Shown here piece after piece: positions 46,691 through 57,239 of a stretch of DNA of 64,000 nt. The notes under the pieces are model-generated. The model was given only the letters and a program-made list of their open reading frames with translations, made no database searches and was not told where the DNA came from. Location: contig JAUMIR010000003.1 of assembly GCA_030847615.1 (NCBI GenBank), positions 76,766,001-76,830,000 of the forward strand. The letters run 5' to 3'. Within the stretch, counting starts at the first letter, position 1, and the number at the start of each line of letters is the position of its first letter. The position numbers and the translations under genes were made by a program. Source of the DNA: Gambelia wislizenii. Lineage: Eukaryota; Chordata; Lepidosauria; Squamata; Crotaphytidae.

Positions 46691-46880
46691 GCAACACGAA
46701 CGCCCCCCCCCGCCCAGTCGTAAATGCAGCTGTTGCAAGTCTGCTTTTATGACCGAGAACTCAAATCCCAGCCGTAACACGAACTCAAATCCCGGCTGCA
46801 ACACGAACGCCCCCCCCTCTGCCCAGTCGTAAATGCAGCTGTTGCAAGTCTGCTTTTATGACCGAGAACTCAAATCCCGA
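46691..46880. repeat. 107-bp tandem duplication with C-runs
   Basis: GCAACACGAACGCCCCCC begins at 46691 and 46798. Both units continue CCAGTCGTAAATGCAGCTGT, TGCAAGTCTGCTTTTATGAC and CGAGAACTCAAATCCC. A related CCAGTCGTAAAAGCAGC module occurs inside the transposons at 55276 and 60706. Confidence 0.87.
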
Positions 46881-46882
46881 AC

Positions 46883-47682
46883 TCAAAAGAAAAACAGCCA
46901 CCCAAAGGGAAGGTATTTTTACCATACATCAAAGGAGTCACAGACAGAATAGGGAAACTGATGAGGAATCACAACCTCCAAACGATCTACAGACCAATCA
47001 AGAAAATCCAAAAAATGCTATGTTCAGCGAAGGACAAAAGAGACCCTCTCACAACTGCAGGAGTTTACTGCATACCATGCAGCTGTGGACAAGTTTACAT
47101 AGGGACCACTAAACACAGTGTACAAACACGAATCAAGGAACATGAGAGACACTGCAGACTGGGCCAGCCAGAAAAATCAGCACTAGCAGAACATGTTATA
47201 AGCCAACCTGGACACAAAATGTTATTTAAAAACACAGAAATGCTGGACCAGGCCAACAATCATGTGAGAATGCACAGAGAAGCTATTGAAATCCACAAAC
47301 ACCTGGACAACTTCAACAGGAAAGAAGAAACCCTAAAAGTAAAAAAAATCTGGCTTCCAGTCTTGAAAAACAATAGAATCAAAACTCAACACTTACAAAT
47401 GAATTCCACCCAGGGACAGGGGGATTTCCAGAAGATAATGGGCCATCAACCAACCATTAGCCAAACAGACACTAATCCTCCTTGCATATCTAAACCCAGA
47501 AACTAACCATTCAAACACACAAATTTACATATACTCCCCAACAGGGGTTCACAGTATATAAACTCCACACTCACTCCTACCCAACCATTCTCTGAAGATG
47601 CCAGCCACAGATGCAGGTGAAACGTCAGAAGTAAACTCTTCCAGAACACAGCCTCACAGCCCGGGAAAAAAACAAGGAAAAT
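46883..47682 (+). mobile_element. Penelope-like element, GIY-YIG end and 3' region
   Basis: The frame open from about 46883 (ATG at 46961, ending 47506) reads KGKVFLPYIKGVTDRIGKLM, then KDKRDPLTTAGVYCIPCSCG, VYIGTTKHSVQTRIKEHERH, KSALAEHV and REAIEIHKHLDNFN. GVY and YIG, the following Arg (TRIKEH) and the Glu of AIEIH match the GIY-YIG endonuclease of Penelope-like retroelements, which nicks target DNA for priming. Cys residues between GVY and YIG and the later His residues fit the zinc-binding insert of that group. The RT domain is missing (5' truncation). After the stop, GAAGATGCCAGCCACAGATG and GGTGAAACGTCAG form a structured 3' region. The GIY-YIG part has no internal stop, so it is a fairly young copy. 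Confidence 0.85.
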
Positions 47683-48420
47683 CTATACACACATCCCATT
47701 ATAATTCAGTGTAGCCTGCCTGTAAGAAATAGGATTTCGAAAGCTCTTTGTGATAATATAATCAGCCAGCAGGCCTTATTCCCACATTTGGGCAAGAACA
47801 CTAATGGAAAATGAAAAATCTATCCAGCTTTTTCACACACTCATACACACACATGTGCGTACAGGATGTAAGCTTCTTTCCTATTTTTGCTCATTGATAT
47901 TACCTGCAAAATCCCCATAGATGTTTGTATTCTGGCGAAATGTTTTTCAGGTTCATTCCTCCACAGTTGTTCTTCCATGGATGAAGGAAAAAATCCGTCG
48001 GCACTCCCTGAAGATAATAGCCTTCTAGAAAAATATAAAGGCTGCTCTGTGACTGACCCATCATCCCAGAGAAAACTATTTACCAATCACAGCAGACAGA
48101 GCACCAGGAATGAGCTACTCATGTAATGCTATGGCATGTATAGCTAATATTGTGCATTATTAAAACAAAACAGTGTTCAAGGAAGGGGAGAATGCTTACA
48201 CCTTTGGGCATAAACATACCTGAGGAATTACTGAGTCATGTACTTCATTTTTCAGCTCACATTTATAAAAGACATCAAATAATTGCTAGGCCAAAGAAAG
48301 AATGGCTAGAGTGATTCAAAATTTCATAAACAACACATTGTAGCTAATAGCTTATGACCACTTTGTATGTGATCACAGCATACAAAGCCTTTTAAGGCAT
48401 TTGTGCAGTGTGTTCTCTAT
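47683..48420. other. Intergenic DNA, no recognised element
   Basis: Nothing recognised. Confidence 0.45.
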
Positions 48421-48426
48421 GTATCC

Positions 48427-48980
48427 TCTCTCTCTCTCTGGCTTTTCTTCGCAAACGAAGATTCAGGAAGGACTCATCCCGCACTTTCTGCAAGCGTGCT
48501 GATGACTAAAAAGGCCAATCTGAGATAAACAAGTCCGGTTGCAAAAAGCACAGCAGAAGGTCTCCTTGGGTGATGTTTTTGGGTTGTGATTCTTTCTGCG
48601 TTGTCGTTTCTCTTCAAGACTTGTTCGTCGTGAGTTCTCAAATAAGGCTGCAGCATTGTGGATAGTGCGTCTCCATGCCTCCCGATGTGAGGCCAGGGCG
48701 GACCACTGTTGGTGATCAATTTGGCCAAGCCTGAGATGTTGTTTCAGGGAGTCTTTGTATCGCTTTTTTGGAGCGCCCCTCTTACGCTGACCCGTGGCGA
48801 GTTCACCGTAGAGTAGTATTTTTGGGAGGCGATGGTCCTCCATCCTAGAAACATGCCCTGCCCAGCGCAGCTGTGTTCTCAATATCATGGCCTCAATGCT
48901 GGTGATCCCTGCTTGCTCAAGGACAGCAACATTCGTCACATAGTCAGTCCAGTGTATATTTAGGATTGTGCGTAGACAGC
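48427..48980 (-). mobile_element. 5'-truncated GA-tail LINE, copy 6 (best kept)
   Basis: Minus frame 48463-48939 is uninterrupted from VAVLEQAGITSIEAMILRTQ to the C2HC end CAFCNRTCLSQIGLFSHQHA and the stop. The hairpin TCTTCG-TTTG-CGAAGA is perfect, followed by a (GA)n tail. GTATCC flanks both sides (48421-48426 and 48981-48986), a short target duplication. Confidence 0.9.
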
Positions 48981-48986
48981 GTATCC

Positions 48987-49786
48987 ACCATAATATATAA
49001 AAGACTCCATATGGATCAGTGCTATCTTATGGAAAATCAGTGTCAAGGTAGCACTGAGAGAATGGCAAGGGAAGAAGGGGCAAATAAAAAAGAGTGAGAG
49101 TGATTACAAAGCTTATAAACAACTCACTGCTAGGCAATCATAATGATAAAGATATAATTAATAGTGTGTCTACAGACAAAGGAATTCTACCACTACTAGT
49201 CAAATGATATTGTGGCAGATACCTCATTTCTCTGTCCTCAGTGGATTTTCTGTGGCAAGAAAAAAGATGAAAGGAACAATGGAACTACATGGGAGATTTA
49301 CAAACCGAAGATTATTCTAACATCTGGTCCCCAGGTAAAATCTGATGCATGAGGCAGGGTGGCAGCACAAGCAAAGCTTTCTTAGAAACCACCTAGAGTC
49401 ATTGCCCCATAAGAATTACAAGTACTTTGAACATCACATTCCCTTCCCCCAGCCTTTTAGCCAGCTAAAGGTGTTTATTTTCAGAGTTCCCAGAGTTGCT
49501 TTTCACATACAAGGCATCCACAGAGGGAGGGAAGTTACTTGATATTACATGTATAGGGTACCCACAACACTGACCACACCAGTGGAAGAAAATGATACTG
49601 ACAGAGGAGCTCCTACTCCCTCGTTGAGACACAATGTACTACCACGGACAAGATGTTTTGGGCTGGATAGACTGGGGTTCAGATTCTCACTCAGCTATGA
49701 AGTACACTTTATGTGGTAATTGCATTGGGGGCCTGGCCTGTAGGACATAACTCTGCATATAATATGCATATGGTAATGTATATGCT
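48987..49786. other. Intergenic DNA, no recognised element
   Basis: A degenerate SINE-like trace at 49655-49720 (GGGGTTCAGATTCTCACTC). No gene. Confidence 0.4.
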
Positions 49787-50007
49787 AGCCACTGTGGTGT
49801 AGTGGTTTGAGTGCTGGATTAGAACTCTAGGGAACCAGGGTTCGAATCCCCACTCAATCATGGAAACCACTTGGTGATCTTGGGCAAGTCACACTCCCTC
49901 AGCCTCAGAGGATAGCAAAGGCCCCTCTGAACAAATTTTGCCAAGAAAACCCAATGTCACCTTAGGGTTGCCATAAGACAGAACTGAATTGAAGCTACAC
50001 AGCAAGA
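49787..50007 (+). repeat. Sauria-type SINE
   Basis: GCCACTGTGGTGTAGTGG, intact B-box GGGTTCGAATCCCC, ATCTTGGGCAAGTCACACTC, ending AATTGAAGCTACACAGCAAG. Confidence 0.9.
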
Positions 50008-50500
50008 ACCGAGTGTTATGCAGATGAAGTACAAAAAACCCCTGAGTCCTTGGAAATAGATCCAAGGCTGGGCTTTCATGAGTGGCCTTCTGTCCAGAGA
50101 CTATCTTGCTGCCTGAAGCAAGAGATTTACTCTCAATGTGCTAAAAACATAATGAATAAACAAAATAATCGATAGTTTGCTGCCCTTTAATGGCACCCCT
50201 TCCTTCAAAAAAAATAAAATAAAATAATAATCTGTGCCACATGAGATGGACAGCTCTTCCTTCCTAATGCTGGGAATTCTTTAGGATAACCATTGCCTAT
50301 CTCTTAGTCTATCTCAGAGAGATGAACTGAGGGATGCCATCTTGATCTCTGCAGTCAAGGTTGGATACAAGTAAGAGAAGGAGAGTGAGAGAAGTGCCAA
50401 AGCCAGCACTTTGGGGGGGGAAAAAAAGGACTAGAAGTAATCACTTAAAGGGGGAAAAAAGCTTCACAGTTGGGCTCATCCACTCTGCCCTGCTGCTCTT
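50008..50500. other. Intergenic DNA, no recognised element
   Basis: Nothing recognised beyond A- and G-rich runs. Confidence 0.45.
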
Positions 50501-50539
50501 CAGTCATCTCTAAGCCGGCTCCAGGTGAGATGTGCAGTG

Positions 50540-50890
50540 CTAGCAGATGACGCCCTTCTCTCCATCTGGGGTAGGTAAAGCCGGAACAACTCTCTGATGT
50601 CTGAGTGCTGCTGAGCTGTCATTAGTATGCAAAGAATGTGAGGGGAGTGAAAGACAGAGAAAGTATGTTGGGAGGGGGGAGCCAGTTGTTTTATTCATGG
50701 CTGGTGATATTACAGACTGAGTGAAAATCACATTATCGTAATGGGAAAGTTAGAGTTGCTGAGACGATGCCCTGAAGCCTGCACGCTGATTGGGGTGTGA
50801 TTGCTATCTGTATTTATATGTAGAAAGCAAAGTTCACTCTCAGTTCAAGATGGTGGTGCCTGCTTCCTTCATGCTACATAATTCTTCAGC
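50540..50890. promoter_or_regulatory. Candidate conserved noncoding element F
   Basis: Non-repetitive with CTGTCATTAGTATGCAAAGA (homeobox plus POU-like ATGCAAA), CATTATCGTAATGGG, a GATTGG box (ACGCTGATTGGGGTGTG) and TGTATTTATATGTAG. The density of recognisable developmental-factor cores is high. Confidence 0.4.
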
Positions 50891-52950
50891 AGGGAGAAGG
50901 CTGGGAAAAAAGAGGAAGCATGTGAGTGCCTAACCAGGCATGGGGGGGGGGGGCGGGGAGCTAGAGGGACTTCTAGAATGTACAGCCAGTCCCTTTCTCC
51001 CCCAGTCCATTCCATCTCCAAGTTCAGGTGTAGTCAAAAAGATTTGTTGCTGTTGGTTTTGTTTTGTTTTGTTTTTTTAAAAATCTGTAAAGGAGCTGGA
51101 GGAGAATGGTAGCAGTACAGATCAGCCGAATAGGCAGCTGTGATGGGAGCAGAATGCTGGAGAGATAACAGAAAGACTATAATGTAGGGGCCATGGAGAG
51201 CATTTGGAAACAACACAGGCTATTCACCAGATATACTCTAACTGAGGCCCTAACGGTATATAGATTGGCCACTCTTGATTTACTTTGTGCCAGCAGAACC
51301 ATTCCTGACCACTCACCAGAGTTCAGAAAAGTTATTTTGGGGGACTGCAAGTCCTAGGCTACCTAAGGGATTCTGTAGTGCAAAAATAACTTTGCCAAGC
51401 TCTGCCTTACACAAAGGACATTGTTAGAAATCTGTATACATTGGGGACCTCATAGATTCTTCTCTTGCCTTCTCTAATGGTCACTGAGTGATCTGAAAAC
51501 GGGCAGTCGTAGGGCCACTGTATAGGAGCCCTGCCTCCTAGGTAAGATCATGTCAAAGGGAGAAGAGGACAGCCAGAGAAGGAACCTTGGAAGAGAATTT
51601 TATTTTCCAAGCCCCACCAAAAAGAAGAGTAGGATCCAACTGCCAGTTATGATAGGACTGGAGAGTTGAAGGGGTGGATGTCGTGGACTCTTCCATTAGC
51701 TGAAGGGCCAGGGGCCATTCAGGCATTAAACCTGTTGCCTCCACAAAAAACATTGTAGAAAGAAGAAGGCCCATCCATCTACCAGAGAAGGAGGAGCTGG
51801 AAGGAAGTTGATTAACTCCTCCTTGCTAGAAAGAAGACGTGGGTCCAACTGCCAGTTCCCTGGGACTGCAGAACTGAAAGGAAGCAAACTCTTCTGACCC
51901 CATCTATCTATCAGCCACAGGATCAGGAACTACTTGGTTGTGGGAGTGCTATGTGTGTAGGAGGTTGTATTGATGTAGCTTGTTGCTTGCAAATTGCCTT
52001 GAGAGTTGAATTGAAAGGTAGGGTGTACATGTTCCAAATATAGTAAAGCAAATCTCTGCATTGGCTGTGTTTCGTCAAGCCATAGCAAAGGTGTTGCATG
52101 AGCAACCTAGAGAATCAGCTCTGTCATCTGTCCAGGAGAGGGCACTGTGGCACTAGGTAGCCAGGGTGTGGCCATAAACTGGCCCCTAATGTAGTAGGAG
52201 TAAAGAGGATGGATGTGCCCAGCAGTACAAGGTTTTTAGGTGACAACAGTGGAAATGTAAACTTTTCAATAGGCCAGGTCCAATACTAGCAACATTAGCA
52301 TACTACACAATTTAGTTTTTGCTCTCTTTAAGTAGACAGGTTCAGATAATAACATTGAATAGCATTTGTCAGCCAAGAAACATGCCACCACTGCCTGTTG
52401 CTGCTTCCAAAGATGCACAGATAATGGCAATAGTGTGATAATTTGACTTAACTAGAGTTTGGACATTAGTTTTTGTGGATGCCCTAGGATTTTGCAATTG
52501 ACATGGCAGTGATCATGCGAACTGAGGGATTCTGGATATTGCAATTTAAAAAAGGAACACCTCCAAAACTCTGCACTTAACCCAGCTCATACCATGTCCT
52601 ACAGAGAAGGTAGGAAAGTGCTACCAAAAATAGGTGCTCTCCCACAATGCCTCCTCTGGTGTACTTAAAGCCATAGCTTAGCAGTTATGATAGGAACTCA
52701 GTTATGGGCATCTCTGCACATAAACATAACTGCTCTCCAAACAGGGGTTTGCTATCCCTTGGCAGTACAAATATAGAGAGCCTGCAAACAATCACCCTCA
52801 TGCTAGGTACCACACATGTTGACCATCATTGTTTGAGTGCTGTATGTTTCCTTTCTTGTGCGATGCCAGGGTTTCTGGGAGTCCTATATCAAGAGATGGG
52901 CCATTCCTCACTTAAATTACCTGTGTGTGGTGCTTTGCTTATGTATTCTT
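50891..52950. other. Intergenic DNA with a diverged direct repeat
   Basis: A diverged duplication with period about 209 bp is visible: TCCAACTGCCAG at 51635 and at 51844, each preceded by AGAAGA and followed by GGGACTG/AGGACTG and ACTCTT. The remainder is unassigned. G-run at 50942-50952. Confidence 0.5.
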
Positions 52951-53163
52951 ATTTATTACATATTCACGCTACTTTTCCTCCAAGGAGCTCAAGATGGTGC
53001 ACATGTCTTTCTTCCTCTCCACTTTATCCTCACAACAACCCTGTGAGGCTGTTCAGGCTCAGAGATAGTGACTGCCTCAAGGTGAACATCATGGCTGAGT
53101 GGGGGGGGGGTTGAATGCAGGTGCCCCTATTCTAGACCAATACTCTAACCACTATACCACACA
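52951..53163 (-). repeat. CORE/MIR-like tRNA-derived SINE, copy 2
   Basis: On plus: CTCCAAGGAGCTCAAGATGG, TTTATCCTCACAACAACCCT, GTGAGGCTGTTCAGGC, CTCTAACCACTATACCACAC. It is the reverse of a tRNA head, CORE segment and L2-like tail. Confidence 0.75.
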
Positions 53164-53164
53164 T

Positions 53165-53490
53165 TAAGGATAAAGGCAAGAAAATACAAATAAAGCAGTA
53201 GCAGAGCTCTACTATAATATAGGAGATTTTAAAAAACAAACAAACAGAAGGCAAGCCAAAAGCTAGACTAAACAACAAAAGGGTTTCAAATGGCAATAGA
53301 AAAGTATCAACAATAGTATGAGACAGATCTCTTAGGGCACTTTCCATTCTGGGTACTGCCAGAGGAAAGGACCTTTCACCCCTGCCAACTGTGTCTTGAT
53401 GATGTAGGCAGCGCAATATGAGAGGAGGACCTAGACAGTTTAGAGCCTTAGAGGCATACTAGCACTCTGGATTGTGCCTCTGTCGTAAAC
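53165..53490 (-). repeat. L2-like 3' UTR remnant
   Basis: GTTTAGAGCCTTAGAGGC and GCACTCTGGATTGTGCC parallel the L2 3' region at 42640-42680 (GCACTTTGGGTTGTGCCC). Confidence 0.55.
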
Positions 53491-53566
53491 TGTCCCTTAC
53501 TCTTCTAGGAGGAAGGAAAGGCTTCCAGCTTATTTGTACAAACTGAAAACACACTCCCAGTGGTTT

Positions 53567-53845
53567 CTAGTCTAGAAATCCCTTCTCTAAGGGAAGAACA
53601 TTGAATTCGAACAGGCCCATATGAGTTATGAATGCCATTCTGTGCTTAGATTCTTCAGCCAAAGTCACTTGCCAATAGTCCTTGGTCAAATCCAGAGCAG
53701 ACAGATACTTGGCACGTCCCAGTTTCTCCAAGAGTTCATCCACCCTTGGCATGGGGTAGTGTTCAGGGGTCATCACTGAATTCAACTTCCAGTAGTCCAC
53801 ACAGAAACGTATATCATTTGTTCCTTTCTTAGGTCTCTCTGCCAT
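53567..53845 (-). pseudogene. Ty3/gypsy retrotransposon RT fragment
   Basis: The minus strand carries about 90 residues of a gypsy-type reverse transcriptase: the IRFCVDYWKLNSVM segment, YPMPRVDELLEKLG and YLSALDLTKDYWQVTLAEES, followed by HRMAFITHMGLFEFNVLP. These are fingers/palm motifs 1-3. The catalytic YxDD box lies beyond the break and is absent, so it cannot be functional. No gag, integrase or clear LTR recognised next to it. Confidence 0.85.
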
Positions 53846-53954
53846 GGAGCTCAGCCAAGAGGCCCTAGGCCATCCTTAACTCAGCTCCTAGGCCATGTGC
53901 TCAACTCCGAACAAAGGAAGGAGAAGAACTTTTAAAAGTCCCTTTGTGTTGATC

Positions 53955-54016
53955 TCTCATTGGCTCTGCCTTTGCCAATCGGAGTGGTTATCTTAATAAA
54001 GTGATGTGACGTCATG
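53955..54016. promoter_or_regulatory. CCAAT/CRE cluster
   Basis: CTCATTGGCTCTGCC and TTTGCCAATCGG are two CCAAT boxes in opposite orientation. TGACGTCA (54007-54014), a perfect CRE, lies 28 bp further. The spacing is promoter-like. It may belong to an LTR associated with the gypsy fragment, or to a host promoter. Confidence 0.4.
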
Positions 54017-55275
54017 TTTATTCACTGAGGTTCTCCTACCCTCCTCCCATTTCCAAATAAGGAGTGGAAGTTTCCAATGTTGTTCCTGCGAGTTTGTGAT
54101 GGGATTCCATGATGACTGGCAGGTCATTTATGACAGCCTCAAAACAGGAAATGTGTTGGAAGCAAAGAGGCATCAATGCTTGTATAAAGCGGTTAGTGAG
54201 AAAGGCTAGATAATGCCTACTCTTTGTTTTCACCTCTCTGTATCTTTCTTTGGTCTATGTACTCAAGCCTTTTGCATCCTTCTTACCTGTAGACAGTCAC
54301 TTCCCCTTTCTCTCAAGAAGTTAGTCTCTTTGTTTTCCTTTGTCTAGAAGGAGCATCCATGAGGCACCAGCCCCAACAATGGATGCTAGCTTATGCCCAT
54401 ACATGACAGCCAGCTTTTAGGGGCTCTTCTAACCAAGTTTAGGTGAACTTCTTTTGCCTATCTCCTTCACTATCCTAAGATGGATTTCCTGAGACAATAA
54501 ACATCAGCTTTTAAAAAATCTTACAAGAGCATCCAGAATAATTTCTCCTGTTTCTGCCTCAAACTCATATTGCACTAGTCCGGCTGTACTCTGCTTGTTA
54601 TATAAACCAAATATTCTTACATATTGAAGGGGATAAAAAGCAGAGTAACATATGTCATAAAACAAGGAAGCAGTGGAGTTGGAAGGCCTGCTGGGTGTCC
54701 GTTTATGGAACCGTGAGTTGAAATACCCGTAAGACATCTATTCTTAACCTGGTGCCTTCACATGGTTTGGACTACAGCCCCTGTCATCCATGACCACTAG
54801 TAATGCTGGCTGGTCCAAAACATCCAAATGGCACCATATTGCCATAAGGATTCTGAGAAGACAAATGCTAGTACTGTGCTTTTCCTACACTGTTGTTTTT
54901 GTACACTATGCCTTTTGATTACATTTGCTTTCTTCAGAGTTCCCATGAGAATGCTCTGAGCTAGAGGTATGAAATCTGTTACCTTCCCAGGTGCTGAACT
55001 CTTAACTTACATCAGCCCTGGGCAGAGTGGCCAATGGACAGACATGATAGGAGCTGAAGTCCAACAACATCTGGAGGGTCACAGTATCTCCATCCCTACT
55101 CTAGCATCTATAAACACAAGGATAAAATAATGTTGCCAGCACCTTACATCTGACATATGAGACATTTATCCTCTTAGCTAAAGGTGAAAATTATGTGGCT
55201 ATCCAGATGTTGTTAGACTACATTTCTAGCAGTCCTAGTTGGTGTGGCCAATAGTGAGGAATGCTAGGAGTTGTA
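54017..55275. other. Intergenic DNA with hAT-like MITE pieces
   Basis: Pieces of the GGCCCTCCAGATGTTG-type MITE occur at 54745-54835, 55020-55100 (AGTCCAACAACATCTGGAGG) and 55185-55275 (CCAGATGTTGTTAGACTACA). No gene. Confidence 0.5.
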
Positions 55276-55885
55276 GGAGATTTTCACACGGGCTATATAT
55301 CCCGTGTCTGGAACGGAACAGGGTCGGGAAAGGTTTTCCCTTTCAGATGATGTCCACCCTGTTCCGTTCCTATGTTATGCCTGTACTGTTTTCTCCCCGT
55401 GATATAGTAATCACGGGGAGAAGTCGTGAATAGGCACCTGGTTCCGGTTCCGTTACGGAATCACGGGTGTGCGAATCGGATCCCGTCCCTGTTCTGGAAT
55501 GACAGGGACAGGGGAGGAGCTCCATGGCAGGCACTTCCTGCCATGATCTGGACAGCCAGGTAAGTGACACACTTCCCACCCCCTTCCCGGGTTACTTGTA
55601 TTTTTAATTATTTTTATTTTTATTCTTTCTTTTGACAGCTGGGGGGTTTTTAATTTGAATTTCCCTCCTGTTTGTTCTCTCGCGAGAATGAGCGGGGGTT
55701 CCCCCAGCCAGTCGTAAAAGCAGCTTTGCGACAGCTGCATTTACAGCTGGCCAGGCAAGGAGGGAGGAGGACCGTTCCTGTTCCGGAATGGAGGTAAATG
55801 TGCAAACATTTACCTCCATTCCATTGCAGGAACGAGAGAGGAGGTGGTGAGACAGAATTGGGGCTTTTAGTCCCCGTGTGAAACC
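55276..55885. mobile_element. GGAGATTTTC transposon family, copy A
   Basis: The left end is GGAGATTTTCACACGGGC. The right end CCCCGTGTGAAA..CC lost about four bases. GTA occurs on both sides (55273-55275 and 55886-55888), a 3-bp target duplication. The interior is GC-rich with short inverted repeats (CCCCGTGATATAGTAATCACGGGG). No transposase. Confidence 0.75.
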
Positions 55886-55888
55886 GTA

Positions 55889-56815
55889 GTCCCACAATAT
55901 CTGGAAGGCCACACAATTCCCACCCCAACTTACATTATGGGTTTGGATGTAATCTTAAGGGGACATATACCAGTAATCACTATATAATTAGCATTTCCCT
56001 CTAGCTCACAAGACCCTACATAAAACCTGCTCCCCATTGAATTGCACCTCCAGCTCCTGTTCAAACTGAGCACAGATTGACCCCATGAAGAAGACTGCTT
56101 TGGCTCAGCCTGCCTCCCTGAATATGAAGAGATGGGCATTTCTTTTTAATTCTTTATTTGCATGAATTCCACACCCACAGTTCACTCATCCCATGAAATC
56201 TCTGCCTTAGAATACCCTTCAGCAACCAGTGGCTGGCTTTAAAAATTAGCTGAGCAGGAAGGAAGTGCTGTCTTTGTTCTCTCTCCAATTCTGTAGGATC
56301 TCAGTGGGAGAGAGCATGCTGGAATACACAACACAGCTATGAATATCCTAATACAAGGTGAAAAGGACAGCATTCAGGAAGGCCCATTTCTGTCATCGCC
56401 CTTCCCTGCATGTTTGCCAATTTCAGTTGACTGCCACATCACCAATTTCTGCTTCCTCCTTTATTTCAGATAATCAGAAAACTCCTGTTTTCTCTGAACA
56501 TTGTCCACACTGGCTGGAATTTGGAGTTTAGTTAGAATCCTGGAGGGCAAAAGTACCCCACACTGATGCACTAGTAGATTTTCTCTTTGTTTTCTTGCTG
56601 TGTTGGTACAAAAATAATAAACCCTAACCATTCCCTAAGCATGTTTCCCACAGAGCTGAGAAAAGTTTATTCTTGGATTACAACTCCCATAACCTCTAGT
56701 AGCTAAACTGGCTGGAGAATTTTGGGAAGCTGTAGTCCAAAAGATTAACTGTTCCAAGTACTGGTTTCTTGTACAGTAAAAATGAGAGCACTGATAACTT
56801 TACCCTATAAGATAA
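55889..56815. other. Intergenic DNA, no recognised element
   Basis: Nothing recognised. Confidence 0.45.
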
Positions 56816-56905
56816 ATAAATAAATAAATAAATAATATAAAAATAAAATAAATAAAATAAATAAAATAATAAAATAATACATACATACGTACATACATAC
56901 ATACT
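56815..56905. repeat. (AAAT)n / (ACAT)n compound microsatellite
   Basis: TAAATAAATAAATAAATAAA-type units grade into ATACATACATACGTACATAC. Confidence 0.95.
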
Positions 56906-57046
56906 AAGAATTCCAGGGCAGAAGCAGCTTGGGAAAAAGGCCTGAGGTGATTAACTAAAATAATATGGAACATTTGTTTATTTAAACTACATTTGTCCTG
57001 TTCTTAATTGGAAAATATTTCCAGAGTGGCTCTCCTCCTTCTCCTT

Positions 57047-57239
57047 GATGGTGGTGGTGGTAGTGGTGGTGATAGTAGTAGTAACAGCAACAACAACAAC
57101 AACAACAGCAACAACAACAACAACAACATTTATTTCTTACCTGCCTTTCCCCATGGATTGAGGCAGGAACAACAATAGACCAACATACATACGTAACATC
57201 AGTTAAAAACACACAATATCAGTTAAAATGCATAACATC
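57047..57239 (-). mobile_element. L2 LINE 3' end (left part of a split copy)
   Basis: A compound (GTG)/(CAA)n tail at 57047-57128, then ATTTATTTCTTACCTGCC, is the reverse of the L2 terminus. The element continues at 58562 beyond the L1 insertion. Confidence 0.75.

Noticed and set aside
53567..53845. Active gypsy element
   Set aside because: Only RT motifs 1-3 remain; no catalytic YxDD, integrase, gag or LTR pair recognised.
56982..57212. Cys/Tyr/His-run protein frame
   Set aside because: Translation of a GTG/CAA trinucleotide repeat at an L2 end.
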